Below are positions 28,612 through 37,516 of a stretch of DNA of 64,000 bases, piece by piece. Both the position numbers and the translations under genes were made by a program. Under the pieces are notes generated by a model. The model was not told the DNA's origin. It was given only the letters and a program-made list of their open reading frames with translations, and made no database searches. Position 1 is the first letter of the stretch. Each line of letters starts with the position of its first letter. Source of the stretch: Medakamo hakoo (lineage: Eukaryota > Chlorophyta > Trebouxiophyceae > Coccomyxaceae); contig CP089456.1 in assembly GCA_026636295.1 (NCBI GenBank), positions 558,001 to 622,000 on the forward strand. Direction: 5' to 3'.

Positions 28612-28988
28612 TTTCTTCTCTTTTTTTGTCGTTTGGTCCAGTGCACAGGCGGACGGCGTGTCGAGCTGCGCGTGCCCCCCTCCCTCACACAACACGAACG
28701 AGCGTGCCTCGCTTTTTTTTCTCCGCCGGAAAAAAAAACCAGCACACAACCCATGCAGGCCCTCCAGGTGCGCTTCCGCGACGAGCGCGCGAGTCCTTGC
28801 AGCCCAGACCGAGAAAGGGTGGCGGTGGCGGAGGCGGGCGCGCGCCCGCACGGCGCGGTTTTGTGCACAACACCGGCGCCCCAGAAACCCGACGCTGGCC
28901 GCCGTGGCATCGTCGCTCTCGGCCTGCACACACGCCCGGCCCGGCGCCCCCACGCCCCTCTCACCCTCCACCCCATGCCCTCTACAAA

Positions 28989-30004
28989 ATGCAGGTCCCC
29001 GTCTCCACGGGTCCGGCCCGCGGCATTCGGGCCGCGCCCGCCCCGGCCCGCGTCGCGGCGCCGCGCCGGGCCGTCGCTGCGGCCGTGCGCCGGGCGACCG
29101 CGGTGTTTGTTGCCGCCACGGTGAGTGGTTTGGGGGAGGAGGCAAGGCCGGTGTCAGCCACGCTGACGCAAGCTGACGGCCATTGCTTGCTTTCGAGCAG
29201 GGTAAAAGTGGAATGCATGCGCTGGTCTGGGCGCGGCGCTCCGCGCCAGGCGAGCAACCAGCCGCCGCCGCGGGCACTCGTCGCCCCGCACCGCCAACCA
29301 CACACAGACTCACGCACACGGCCCGCGCTCCGCACCACCACACACCCAGCAGGCCGAGGACGACGTCGCCGCGCCCGCCGCCGCGCCCGCCGACCCGCCG
29401 GCCGCCATTTCTGTGCCTGCCGGCGGCGACTCCGACGCCGGGTCCGAGGTGAGATCCTTTGCGTGTGCGCTCCCGGTCGCAGCCGGTCCCCATCCCTGTC
29501 GCCCCCCCCCTCCATTTTTTTTTTCTCACGCCACACACCGCTCCCCTCCTCCCCCACACCAGTCGTCCGGCTCCACCAAGTACACGCTCAACTTCCTGTG
29601 GATGGACAAGAACATCGGCGTCGCCGTCGACCAGGTCTACTCCAAGGTGAGTGGATGGGGAGGCAGGGAAGGAAGAGGAAAAAACGGGGGGGCGCGCACT
29701 GGCGACCATCCCACCCCCCCTGCCTCACGGCCGCCCACACACGCACACACCACTCCCAAAACACCTCTCACGTCTCCAGGGCCAGCGCGCGCCGCTGACC
29801 GAGTACTACATGTGGCCGCGCAAGGACGCGTGGGAGGAGTTGAAGGCGGCGCTCGAGGCCAAGGCCTGGGTGCCCGCGCGCGACCGCGTCAACCTGCTCA
29901 ACCGGACGACGGAGGTCATCAACTTCTGGCAGGACGACGCGGCCAAGCACACGGTGGAGGAGGCGCGCGAGAAGTTCCCGGACTGCACGTTTTCGTCGTC
30001 GTGA
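28989..30004 (+). CDS. PSRP3: Plastid-specific 30S ribosomal protein 3 (PSRP-3/Ycf65)
   Basis: Four exons, 28989-29120, 29353-29448, 29563-29646 and 29780-30004, all phase 0, give 178 aa. The first about 75 residues ([20 protein letters not shown] onward) form a transit peptide plus acidic linker. The conserved core is [20 protein letters not shown] then [20 protein letters not shown] and [13 protein letters not shown], the Ycf65 signature (FLW..K.IG.A.DQ.......P.T.Y.FWP..DAWE.L...L). This is a small-subunit component of plastid ribosomes, encoded in the plastid of red algae and the nucleus of green plants. Its presence on nuclear-type DNA with introns supports a green-lineage host. Confidence 0.92.
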
Positions 30005-30439
30005 TGTGTTTCGAGGCGGGGGTGTTGGGGAGGGGGGGGATGCGAGAGACAGGGCGGTGGCGACTGCATGAGGCGGAGAGAGCGTAACACAGGCGGCGCG
30101 TCCCGGTTTGTTCATTCTTTTTTTGCAAACAAAGCCGGTATGCGAGTGGAGGAGGCGGAGGCGGATGGTGCTCGTGTGTGCAAACCAAAAAAAAAAACTG
30201 AGATGGCACAAGACTGGTGGGTTGGAGTGTCAGACGGTGGTGTTGTGTTTTCTCGTGCCGCGCGCGGCGCTGCACCTCCTTTGCACGGGCCAGCGGACGG
30301 GGTGCCTGGCCATACAATTCTGTTTTTTCTTGTGCGCCAGGTGGCACAGCACGTGCCCACGAGGCTCCGCGGTCAAATTTGTGCATCAGGCCCTGGCCAC
30401 GGCCGCATTGTTCGGGGCGAGGCGGGGGCTTTTGCAGCG
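30005..30439. other. Intergenic region upstream of mitochondrial carrier
   Basis: 435 bp, 3' UTR of PSRP-3 followed by the leader of the carrier gene. It contains an A-run at about 30187-30197 and several T-runs. I see no gene or RNA here. Confidence 0.4.
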
Positions 30440-31471
30440 ATGTCTCGCACGGCCTCGACGGCCTCGCCCAACCCGGAGGCCGGCCTCCGCCCGCCCGCCG
30501 CCGCCGCCCACAACCAGGGCTCGCCGGCCTTACAATTCGCATTATCAGGCGCGTCCGTCGCCGTCGCCAACACCTGCACCATTCCCTTGGACGTCCTGAA
30601 AGTCCGCATGCAGCTGGCGGCGGCGCAGGCGGCCAACGACGCCGTTGGTGGTGGTGGCAGTGGTGGCGGCGGCGGCGTGGCCACCACAGCCCGCCCGCGC
30701 CTGCCCGGCCTGACCGCGACAGCACGCAACCTCGCCCGCACAGAAGGTCCCACAGCCTTCTTTTCAGGCCTGGGCCCCGCCCTGGCGCGCGGCGTCTTCT
30801 ACGGCGGCGCCCGCCTCGGGTTTTACGGCCCCGCCAAGGCGGTGTTGGCGGGCGCGGTCGGGCGCGGCGACGGCGGGCCGGCCGCCTCCACCTCCACCTC
30901 TTCCGTCGCTCTGGGCGTCGCGGCCGGCGGCCTGTCCGGCGTGGGCGCGGCGCTGCTGACGTCGCCCATCGACCTGTGCAAAACCCGGCAGCAAGCGCCG
31001 CGCGCGCCAGGCGTGCCACGGCCGGGCGTGGGCGAGGTCGTGCGGGGCGTCATCTCCACCTCCGGCGTCCGCGGCTTGTGGTCGGGGTGCGGCCCCGCCG
31101 CCGCCCGCGCCGCCGTCCAGACTGCGTCCCAGTGCGCGACGTACGACGCGGCGAAAAGCGCGGTCGGAGCGGTGACGGGGTGGGGGCCCGACCACCCCGC
31201 GACGCACCTGGCGTCCGCCGCCGTGACGGGCGCGGTCGTCACGACGACGACCGCGCCGCTGGACCTGGTGAAGACGAGGCTGATGACGGCGAGGGGCGAG
31301 GCGAGGGGGGTCGGCGCGCTCAGGACGGCCGCGTCCATCGTCCGGCACGAAGGCCCGGCCGCCCTGTTCAGGGGGTGGCTGGTCCAGTACGTGCGCTTGG
31401 GGCCGCAGAGCGTGGTGACGTTTGTCGTGCTGGAGCGGTTGCGGGCGATGTGCGGGCTGGCCGGGTTCTGA
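30440..31471 (+). CDS. Mitochondrial carrier family protein (SLC25), UCP/dicarboxylate-carrier-like
   Basis: A single-exon, 343-aa protein with the threefold repeat of mitochondrial carriers. Each repeat's signature is present: TIPLDVLKVRMQL, TSPIDLCKTRQQA and TAPLDLVKTRLMT (Px[DE]xx[KR]x[RK]), each followed downstream by EG...F or G...L.SG/RG elements (GPTAFFSGLGPALARGVFYG; GVRGLWSGCGP; GPAALFRGWLVQYVRLGP). The C-terminal VQYVRLGPQSVVTFVVLE resembles UCP and dicarboxylate carriers (..R.GP......E..R). Substrate is not determined by these motifs. The loop after helix 1 carries a Gly-rich insertion (GGGGSGGGGG). Confidence 0.88.
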   Translation: MSRTASTASPNPEAGLRPPAAAAHNQGSPALQFALSGASVAVANTCTIPLDVLKVRMQLAAAQAANDAVGGGGSGGGGGVATTARPRLPGLTATARNLARTEGPTAFFSGLGPALARGVFYGGARLGFYGPAKAVLAGAVGRGDGGPAASTSTSSVALGVAAGGLSGVGAALLTSPIDLCKTRQQAPRAPGVPRPGVGEVVRGVISTSGVRGLWSGCGPAAARAAVQTASQCATYDAAKSAVGAVTGWGPDHPATHLASAAVTGAVVTTTTAPLDLVKTRLMTARGEARGVGALRTAASIVRHEGPAALFRGWLVQYVRLGPQSVVTFVVLERLRAMCGLAGF

Positions 31472-31590
31472 ACAGGGGTGTGTGTAGATGTGCGAGGGGG
31501 CGGGTTGTTTTTTTTTTTGCGACAGGAGGGCTGAACAACACTCACACAAGAGCATTGCGCAGGAAAAAAAGGCTCGCGCGTCAAGCCCCC

Positions 31591-32451
31591 ATGGATCCGG
31601 CCACGCTCCGCCTGGGCGACGCGATCAGGGGCTCCGCGCCTCTGATCGCGTCGGCCGCGGGCGAATTGGGCGGCGGCGTCGCCGCACAGGCCGGCGGCGG
31701 CGGTGGCCAACTCGGCGCCGGCGCCGCGCCCGCCGCGACCGCCCGGTGGACGTGCTCCCTCCTCCCGCCCGCCAGCGGCGACGGCGCGCCCGGTTCCCTC
31801 TACCGGCCTCCGCCCACGACCGGCACCCCTAGCCCGGCCGTCGTGGCGGCCGCGGCCTTGCCCAAGACCGAGGCCGGCGGCCCGCACACGCCGGCGCAAG
31901 AGGAAGGCGGCTTTGAAGGCGCCGGCCCCTCCTCCTCGTCCGGCCGCCCGGCCGCGGCCCCGCCCGCCCCGCGCCGGCCGCGCCGGGCGGCGGCGACCGC
32001 GGGCGTCGCCAAAGCCGTGCGCGCGGCTGCCGGCCCACGCACCGCGCGCGGGCGCCGCTTGCTAGCCCCTACCTCGCGCTTCCTGGGCGTGCGCCGCGTG
32101 CAGGGCGGCCGCTGGGCGGCCGCGATCTCGCACAAAGGCTCCCGGTACCTCGGCGTGTTTGGCGACGAGGTGGAGGCGGCGCGCGTCGTGGACGCGGCCA
32201 CGATCGCGCTCCGCCCCGCCGACGCGCCCACCAACTTCCCGCGGGACAGCTACACGCCCGCTGATTTGGCGGCGGCCGCGGTGCGGGCCAACGCGCCGGC
32301 CGCGCTGAGGGCCAAGCTGGACGCGGCCGCCGCGGCGGCGGACGCGCACGCGCGCGCGGGCAGTGCTTCGCTGTTCCAGCTGGGACTGCTCGTCTCGATG
32401 AGCCTGGCGGCGGCGGGGAGGCAGACCGAAAAAGGGAGAGGGAGCGGGTAG
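31591..32451 (+). CDS. AP2/ERF-domain transcription factor
   Basis: A single-exon, 286-aa protein with one AP2 domain at about residues 162-222: SRFLGVRRVQGGRWAAAIS, KGSRYLGVFGDEVEAARVVD and PTNFPRDSY, keeping the YRG-like RGVR/LGVRR start, the W of the DNA-facing sheet and the AA-x-x-x-D helix. The flanks are Ala/Pro/Gly-rich and disordered; a basic stretch (RRPRRAAATAGVAKAVRAA) just before the domain could serve nuclear import. AP2 factors bind GC-rich elements in the major groove. Targets unknown. A 16-bp near-perfect inverted repeat lies 27 nt inside the coding region (see findings). Confidence 0.85.
   Translation: MDPATLRLGDAIRGSAPLIASAAGELGGGVAAQAGGGGGQLGAGAAPAATARWTCSLLPPASGDGAPGSLYRPPPTTGTPSPAVVAAAALPKTEAGGPHTPAQEEGGFEGAGPSSSSGRPAAAPPAPRRPRRAAATAGVAKAVRAAAGPRTARGRRLLAPTSRFLGVRRVQGGRWAAAISHKGSRYLGVFGDEVEAARVVDAATIALRPADAPTNFPRDSYTPADLAAAAVRANAPAALRAKLDAAAAAADAHARAGSASLFQLGLLVSMSLAAAGRQTEKGRGSG
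31617..31653 (+). repeat. Inverted repeat (hairpin) at the 5' end of the AP2 coding sequence
   Basis: Arms 31617-31632 and 31638-31653, 16 bp with 15 Watson-Crick pairs and one pair that is G.U in RNA, around a 5-nt loop. It lies entirely inside the coding sequence, starting 27 nt after the A of the start codon. Confidence 0.85.
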
Positions 32452-32807
32452 ACAGAGCAAAGGTGTGAGGGGGGTGGTAGTCTTCGCGTGAGATGTTGTG
32501 AGCCACACAGGTCCGTGAGTGGCGGATGGGGTGGAAAAAAATGACAGCAGCGAGGTCGGGGTCCGAAGAACAGCGGGGTGAAGACACACACAGACCCGCG
32601 TTCTCCCGGGGGGAACGGCTCCGCGGCAGGGGGGCCGCGCACTCGCCACCCTCCGCCACACAGGCGGCTGAGCGGCAGCGACGCCCCACCCACCGCCGCG
32701 AAGCCAGTCTCGGCGCGCCGCCTGCTCAGGGAGAGCAGGCCGTTGTTTTTCGGTCGCGCATTTCGCGCACCACCGCTGTGTGCCTCTTCGCGGCAGCACA
32801 CAAAAAG
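32452..32807. other. Intergenic region between AP2 factor and RING-H2 gene
   Basis: 356 bp; 3' UTR of the AP2 gene plus leader of the RING gene. GC-rich with no recognisable exon or RNA. Confidence 0.4.
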
Positions 32808-33600
32808 ATGGACGCCGCCGACGCTTCCCTGGCCCACACGCTGACGGTGCTCCTGTCCTGCGGCTGCTGCGGGTGCGTACGTGGGGAGACGGGGAATGGA
32901 GAGAAGGTGGGCTGCTGCCTCCCGCCTCCCTGGGCACAAGGTCTGTTCGCCGCGCGCAGGGGAGATGAAGCGGCGCTGCCTGTCCCCACCCCCCACCCGC
33001 CCCTCCCATCACCGCACACACAGCAGCAGCTTCCGCCGCCGCGCGGACTACGAGGCCGGCCCGCCCTCGCCCTCCACGGCCCTGTACGAAGCCCCACGCC
33101 CGCTGACGACAACAAGGCGGCCGGCCGCGGAGGAAGGGGGGGAGGAGGGGCCGGCGCCGTCGTCGTCGGGGCGGGCCGAGTCCGCGCCGCTCCTCACCAA
33201 ACACGCCGCGCCGCCGACCGCGCCCCTGCCGGACCTCGCCCTCACGCCCACGCCGCCCATGCCGACGCCGTTCTACTCGTCCTCACCTGCCAAACCCGGG
33301 GGTGGCGGCGGTGCGGGGGGAGCAGCAGCGACGACCACCGCCGGCGGCGGCGCCCCCGCCCCACCCTCCCGCCCACCCATCTCCGGCCTCTCCCTGGCCG
33401 GCCTGGAAGAAGAGCCGGACGTGTGCGAGGTGTGCTTGGAACCGTACACGCCCGAAGACCCGCGCGTGCCCCTGGGCGGCGCGTGCGGCCACGGCCTGCA
33501 CCTGGGCTGCACGCTCGCGTGGTTGGAGCGGGGGCACGACACGTGCCCGCTGTGCGACGGGCCCATCGACGGGGAGGCGGCGGCCCTGCTGGACCAGTAG
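32808..33600 (+). CDS. RING-H2 zinc finger protein, probable E3 ubiquitin ligase
   Basis: Exon 1 32808-32872 (MDAADASLAHTLTVLLSCGC) and exon 2 from 33024 to 33600 give about 213 aa. The acceptor lies in a CAGCAGCAG triplet run, so the exact exon start (33024, 33027 or 33030) is ambiguous, but the frame is the same. A C3H2C3 RING near the C-terminus reads VCEVCLEPYTPED, then GACGHGLHLGCTLAWLERGH and TCPLCDGP; all eight zinc ligands are present. The middle is Pro/Ser/Gly-rich and disordered; the N-terminal Cys-rich hydrophobic patch may be lipid-modified (inference). RING-H2 domains recruit E2 enzymes. Substrate unknown. Confidence 0.75.
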
Positions 33601-33737
33601 TAGATTTGCGAGAGAGGCGCAGAGAGGGAGAGAGGAGGGAGAGAGGGTGGGGAGGGGGGTCGGCGTGTGTGTGTGTGTGTGTGCCGTAGGTCTGTTTTTT
33701 TTTTTGTCCATCCAAAACCTCTCTCCTCACACCCACC

Positions 33738-35623
33738 ATGCTCAGCCTGGGCCGCCGCCTCCTCCACCACGCCCGGCTGTTGCGCCTGGGCGGCGAGCCA
33801 CCGTCGCCTCCTGCCATGGAGGCAGCGGAGCCACCGTCCCCGCGTCCTCTGCGCAAAAAACGCAAGGCGGCGACCGTGGCGACGCCTGCCAAGCAGCAGC
33901 GGAAGAGGGCGCCGTCTTGCCCAGCGGCGGGTCCGGCCACGCCGACGCTGCGGCCGCGCACGCGCGCGACCGCCGCGGCCGCAGCCGCGGCCGCCGCCCC
34001 GCCTCCGCCATGCCTGCTGTCCCTGCCAAATGACGTGCTCATGTTCGAGGTCCTGCCCCAGTTGGCGGCGAGGGATTTGTGCAGCCTCAGGGCGGCGAGC
34101 GTCGAGGCGAAACAGATCGTGGTGCGTGTTTTTTGTGCGGGGTCGGATGAATGCCCTCGCCCCCGTCACGAAAATCCGCCACGAAAATCGAAGGCTTGCC
34201 GCCCTCTGCGCACGCTGCGCCTGCATTCAGGCCCATGCTTGAAGCGTCTGCACTGCCCTGGAAGGCGTGGACTTGCCCGGGTTTGGCGTCCGCACGGCGC
34301 AAGAGCGGCTGCGCGATCCCCAGACCCCGCGCGCGTTTGGAGGGACCCCTCCAAACGCGCGCGGCTGGCCTAGATCACAAGCGGCGGTGAGGGACCCCCA
34401 CCACCGCCCTCCCCCCTCCTCCCCACACACGCGCCCAGGACTCGTCGCACGCCTTCACGCACCTCCTCCTGTCAACGTACGCCCCGTGCGACCCTTTGCC
34501 CTCGCCGCTGCGCACGGCCTGGCCGCGCCCGCCGTCGTCCGCGTCCGCCCGCGTCGTCCACCACCACCCGGCCGCGCCGCCGACCGCGGCCGGCTGTCCG
34601 GCCAGGGACGTCTTGCTCCGCGCAGCGGCGCGGGCGGGGGGCGCGCACGCGCTCCTGGCCGCCAAGGCCGCCGCCGTTCGGGCGGCGGGCGGGGAAGGGT
34701 GGTCGGTCGCGTCCGAGCACGAGCGCGCGGCCGCCGCGGCCGCGGTCGCGGAGGGCGTCGTGGGCGGGGCGTGGCAGGGCGGGGCCGCCGCGCCCGGCGG
34801 CGTCGCCGTCCTGCTGGACACCTCCGGCTCCGTCTCCCAGGCGGACGCCCGCCTGGCGGCCGGCGCCGTCATGGCCGTGCACGCCGCCTTGGTCGACGCG
34901 GCGGCGGGCGCCCCGCCAGGCGCGCCCGCCCCGCTGCTGGCCGTCCTCCAGTTTTCGCACGTGGCCCGGGTCGAAGTCCCGCTGGCGCCTGTCGACGGGT
35001 CGCCGCCCGGCGTGGCCGCCCTCTCCGCCGCGCTGGCCGCCATCCGCCCGCTGGGCCAGGGCACGGACGTCGGCGACGGCCTGGCCGCCGCGGGCGCCGC
35101 CCTGCGCGCCGGGCTGCGCCCCGGCGCCCCGGCCGCCGTCGTCCTCGTCACCGACGGCCAGTTCAGCGCGGCGGGCGCCGGGCCGGGCGCGTGGCTGGCG
35201 CTCGCGCCGCCGCCGGCCGCGCCCGCGGTCGTCGAAGCGGCCTTGGGCGCGCACCCGCGCCCGCCGCCCGCGCCCGTCGCCCTGCGCCTGGGCGGACGCG
35301 GCGGCGGGGCGGCGGACGCGGCGGCGCACCCGCCCGTCCCCCCCTTTCGCTTTGTCCAGCACCCGCTGCCGCCGCCGCCGCCGCTGCCGGCGCACTACAT
35401 GACCAGCCCCATGGCCGCGGCCGTGCGCCTGGCCGCTGACGGCGGCACGCGCCTGTTTGTGTGGGCGGTGGGCCGGGCGGCGGGGGATGAGAGCATGCGC
35501 GCCCTGGTCGAGGCCGGGCGCGCGGCGGGCGGGTGCGGCCCCGACGACGACGGGAGCTACGCCCGCGGCGGCTACCTGGCCTGGCACGTCCAGGACGGGC
35601 GGGTGGGTGCGTTTCGCGGGTGA
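33738..35623 (+). CDS. F-box protein with C-terminal von Willebrand factor A domain
   Basis: Exon 1 33738-34121 and exon 2 34439-35623 (phase 0) give 522 aa. Exon 1 has a basic, Pro-rich N-terminus and ends in an F-box, CLLSLPNDVLMFEVLPQLAA then RDLCSLRAASVEAKQIV (LP.D.L..... L...DL..LR...). Exon 2 holds DSSHAFTHLLLSTYAP, an Ala-rich helical linker and a vWA domain: GGVAVLLDTSGSVSQADARL with the full MIDAS DxSxS, LGQGTDVGDGLAAAG with the MIDAS Thr, and VVLVTDGQFSAAG with the Asp. F-box proteins join substrates to SKP1-cullin1 ligases; a metal-dependent vWA domain is a plausible substrate-binding module. The 317-nt intron, one of the largest in the window, contains a perfect 17-bp hairpin. Confidence 0.72.
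34327..34364. repeat. Perfect 17-bp inverted repeat inside an intron
   Basis: Arms 34327-34343 and 34348-34364 are exact reverse complements around a 4-nt loop (closing to 2 nt if one more G-C pair forms). It lies in the intron of the F-box/vWA gene. Confidence 0.95.
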
Positions 35624-35855
35624 AGGTTGCTTGCTTGTGTGTGCGTGCGTTATGAATTTTGCGTGAAGAAAGGCAAAGGCCTGCGTTTGCTTGTGATGAA
35701 AGAAAAAAAAATTTGGGGGATTTTGGGAGCGGGTCGGGGGGGGTGCCTTGTGCCCACTCCTCCCTCATTTTTCAAGGCGGGCGCACGCCCTCACACACGG
35801 GCCGAGCGTCAGCCTGCCCGCACAGGCGACCCGGGCCCCCCCGCACCACCAGGAA

Positions 35856-37365
35856 ATGCAACCCCGGCTCGCCCGGCTCGCCCCGTCCCGCCGCGGCGAC
35901 GGCGAGGGCGCCGACGCCGCCGACGCGACGCATGCCGCCGCTGCTCCGACGCAGGCCCCATCCCTCCCCTCCCAGCGCGCCACCCAGTACGGCGCCCGGG
36001 ACGATGAGGAGACGCGGCGCCTGCGCCAGCAGATCCGGGCGGTCAAGACGCGGGCCATGGGTGGGTTTGAATGGCCGGGCGTTTTTTTTTTTCGCAAAAG
36101 CGCGCGCGCGCGGCCCCACCTCGGCCGACCTTCCCACCACGCTCCCATCCTCTCCTCCCCCACCCACACAACAGCCGACCGGGAGGAGCTGATCGACCCG
36201 ACCACCCACCGCCTGGAAGACGAGCTCAACGTTCTGAACGCGCTGCAGCAGCAAGGTCAGTTTTGAGGGGAGGGGACGGCGGGCGGGGCGGTTTGCCGTG
36301 TGCTCTCTCACAAACCAACCCCCCCCCCCAAAAAAAACACCCACCCCTCCCACACACACCACCAGTCACTCGCCCGCGGGAGCAGGCGGAGGAAGCGGAC
36401 GCGTTCGACCTGATCGCCCAGCGCGGCCTGGAGTCGGCCCAGCTACTGGCGGCGGGCGGCAAGGTGAGTGAGAGAGTTGGGAGCGGGCGTGGCGGTGGGG
36501 AGGAAGGGGGGGGGGGCGAGCGAAAATTTCGCCCATCCCATCCCCCACCCCACCCCACCCACCCACCCACACGCCCACCCCACCCACACAGAACCGGACC
36601 GCCCGCCAGTTTACGCGCATTTTAAAAGCCGCGCTGACCACCGCGTGCCAGGCCGACCCCACGGCCGGCATCGAGGCCGCCCGGGCGGCGGGGCGGCCCG
36701 ACCTGCCGCTGGAGCCGGGCGACCTGGACTGGCGCCTGCTCGCGGCCAAGGAAGCGTCCATGGCCCGGCCCGCCGTCGGCGCGACCGCGATTTTGGGTGC
36801 CCTGACCGCCGTCCCGCGCGCGCGTGCGGCGCGGGCGGCGGGCGCGCGGGGCGAGCCGGGCCCACGCCTGGGCGACGGCACGGCGGACGGCCCCGCGACC
36901 AGCCCGGGCGGCGGCGGCGGGGATGGCGCCGGCGACGAGCCGGCCCAAGAAACCGACCGCCGCATGGAAGCCCTGTACGCCGACCTGGCCGCGCCCAGCC
37001 GGGGCGGCCAGGCCGTCGGCGTGCTGGAGGCGGCCCTGGACCACGGGTCCTTCGCGACGACGGTCGAAAACCTGTTTGCCCTGTCCTTCCTCGTCCGGGA
37101 CGGCCGGGTGGCCCTGGAAGACGAGCCGGCCGGCCGGGGGGTCGTCGCCCGGGCCCTGCCGCCCCGCCCGCGCGGCGCGCGCGAGCCGGACGCGGCCGGC
37201 CGGCGGCAGCTGGTCCTGGCGTTCACGGCGCGGGACTGGGCGGCCTGGTGCGCGGCCGTGCCGGCCGAGGCGTGCCTGATGCCGCGCCACGCCGAGCTGA
37301 CGGGCGGCGGCGGCGGCGGTGGTGGGGGCGCCGCCCGACCGCGCCAGCGGCGGCGAGTTGGGTGA
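35856..37365 (+). CDS. NSE4: Non-SMC element 4 (NSE4), kleisin of the SMC5/6 complex
   Basis: Four exons, 35856-36060, 36175-36255, 36366-36463 and 36592-37365, give 385 aa with phases agreeing. NSE4 is the kleisin that bridges the SMC5 and SMC6 heads in DNA repair and replication-fork protection. Conserved parts are YGARDDEETRRLRQQIRAVK, the helix ADREELIDP, DELNVLNALQQQ, EQAEEADAFDLIAQRGLESA (the N-terminal NSE3/SMC-binding region), and the C-terminal winged-helix block SFATTVENLFALSFLVRDGR then QLVLAFTARDWAAW. The central stretch is an Ala/Gly/Pro-rich, disordered linker. The last intron contains a run of about 11 G. Confidence 0.85.
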
Positions 37366-37516
37366 GAGGGGCAGTGTGCCGTGCGCGTGTCAGAAAGTGT
37401 GTCTTCTCCTTGCTGTTTTTTTGTTTTCATTCATCACTTTTCTACACAACCTCCATGGTGTCAGAATACAAATTGAACAGACCGATCCAGTCTAAACACT
37501 AAACACTCTCCATGTT

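Noticed and set aside
34327-34364. Intronic hairpin as a MITE or transposon remnant
   Set aside because: No flanking target-site duplication or longer terminal inverted repeats are visible; kept as a hairpin finding only.
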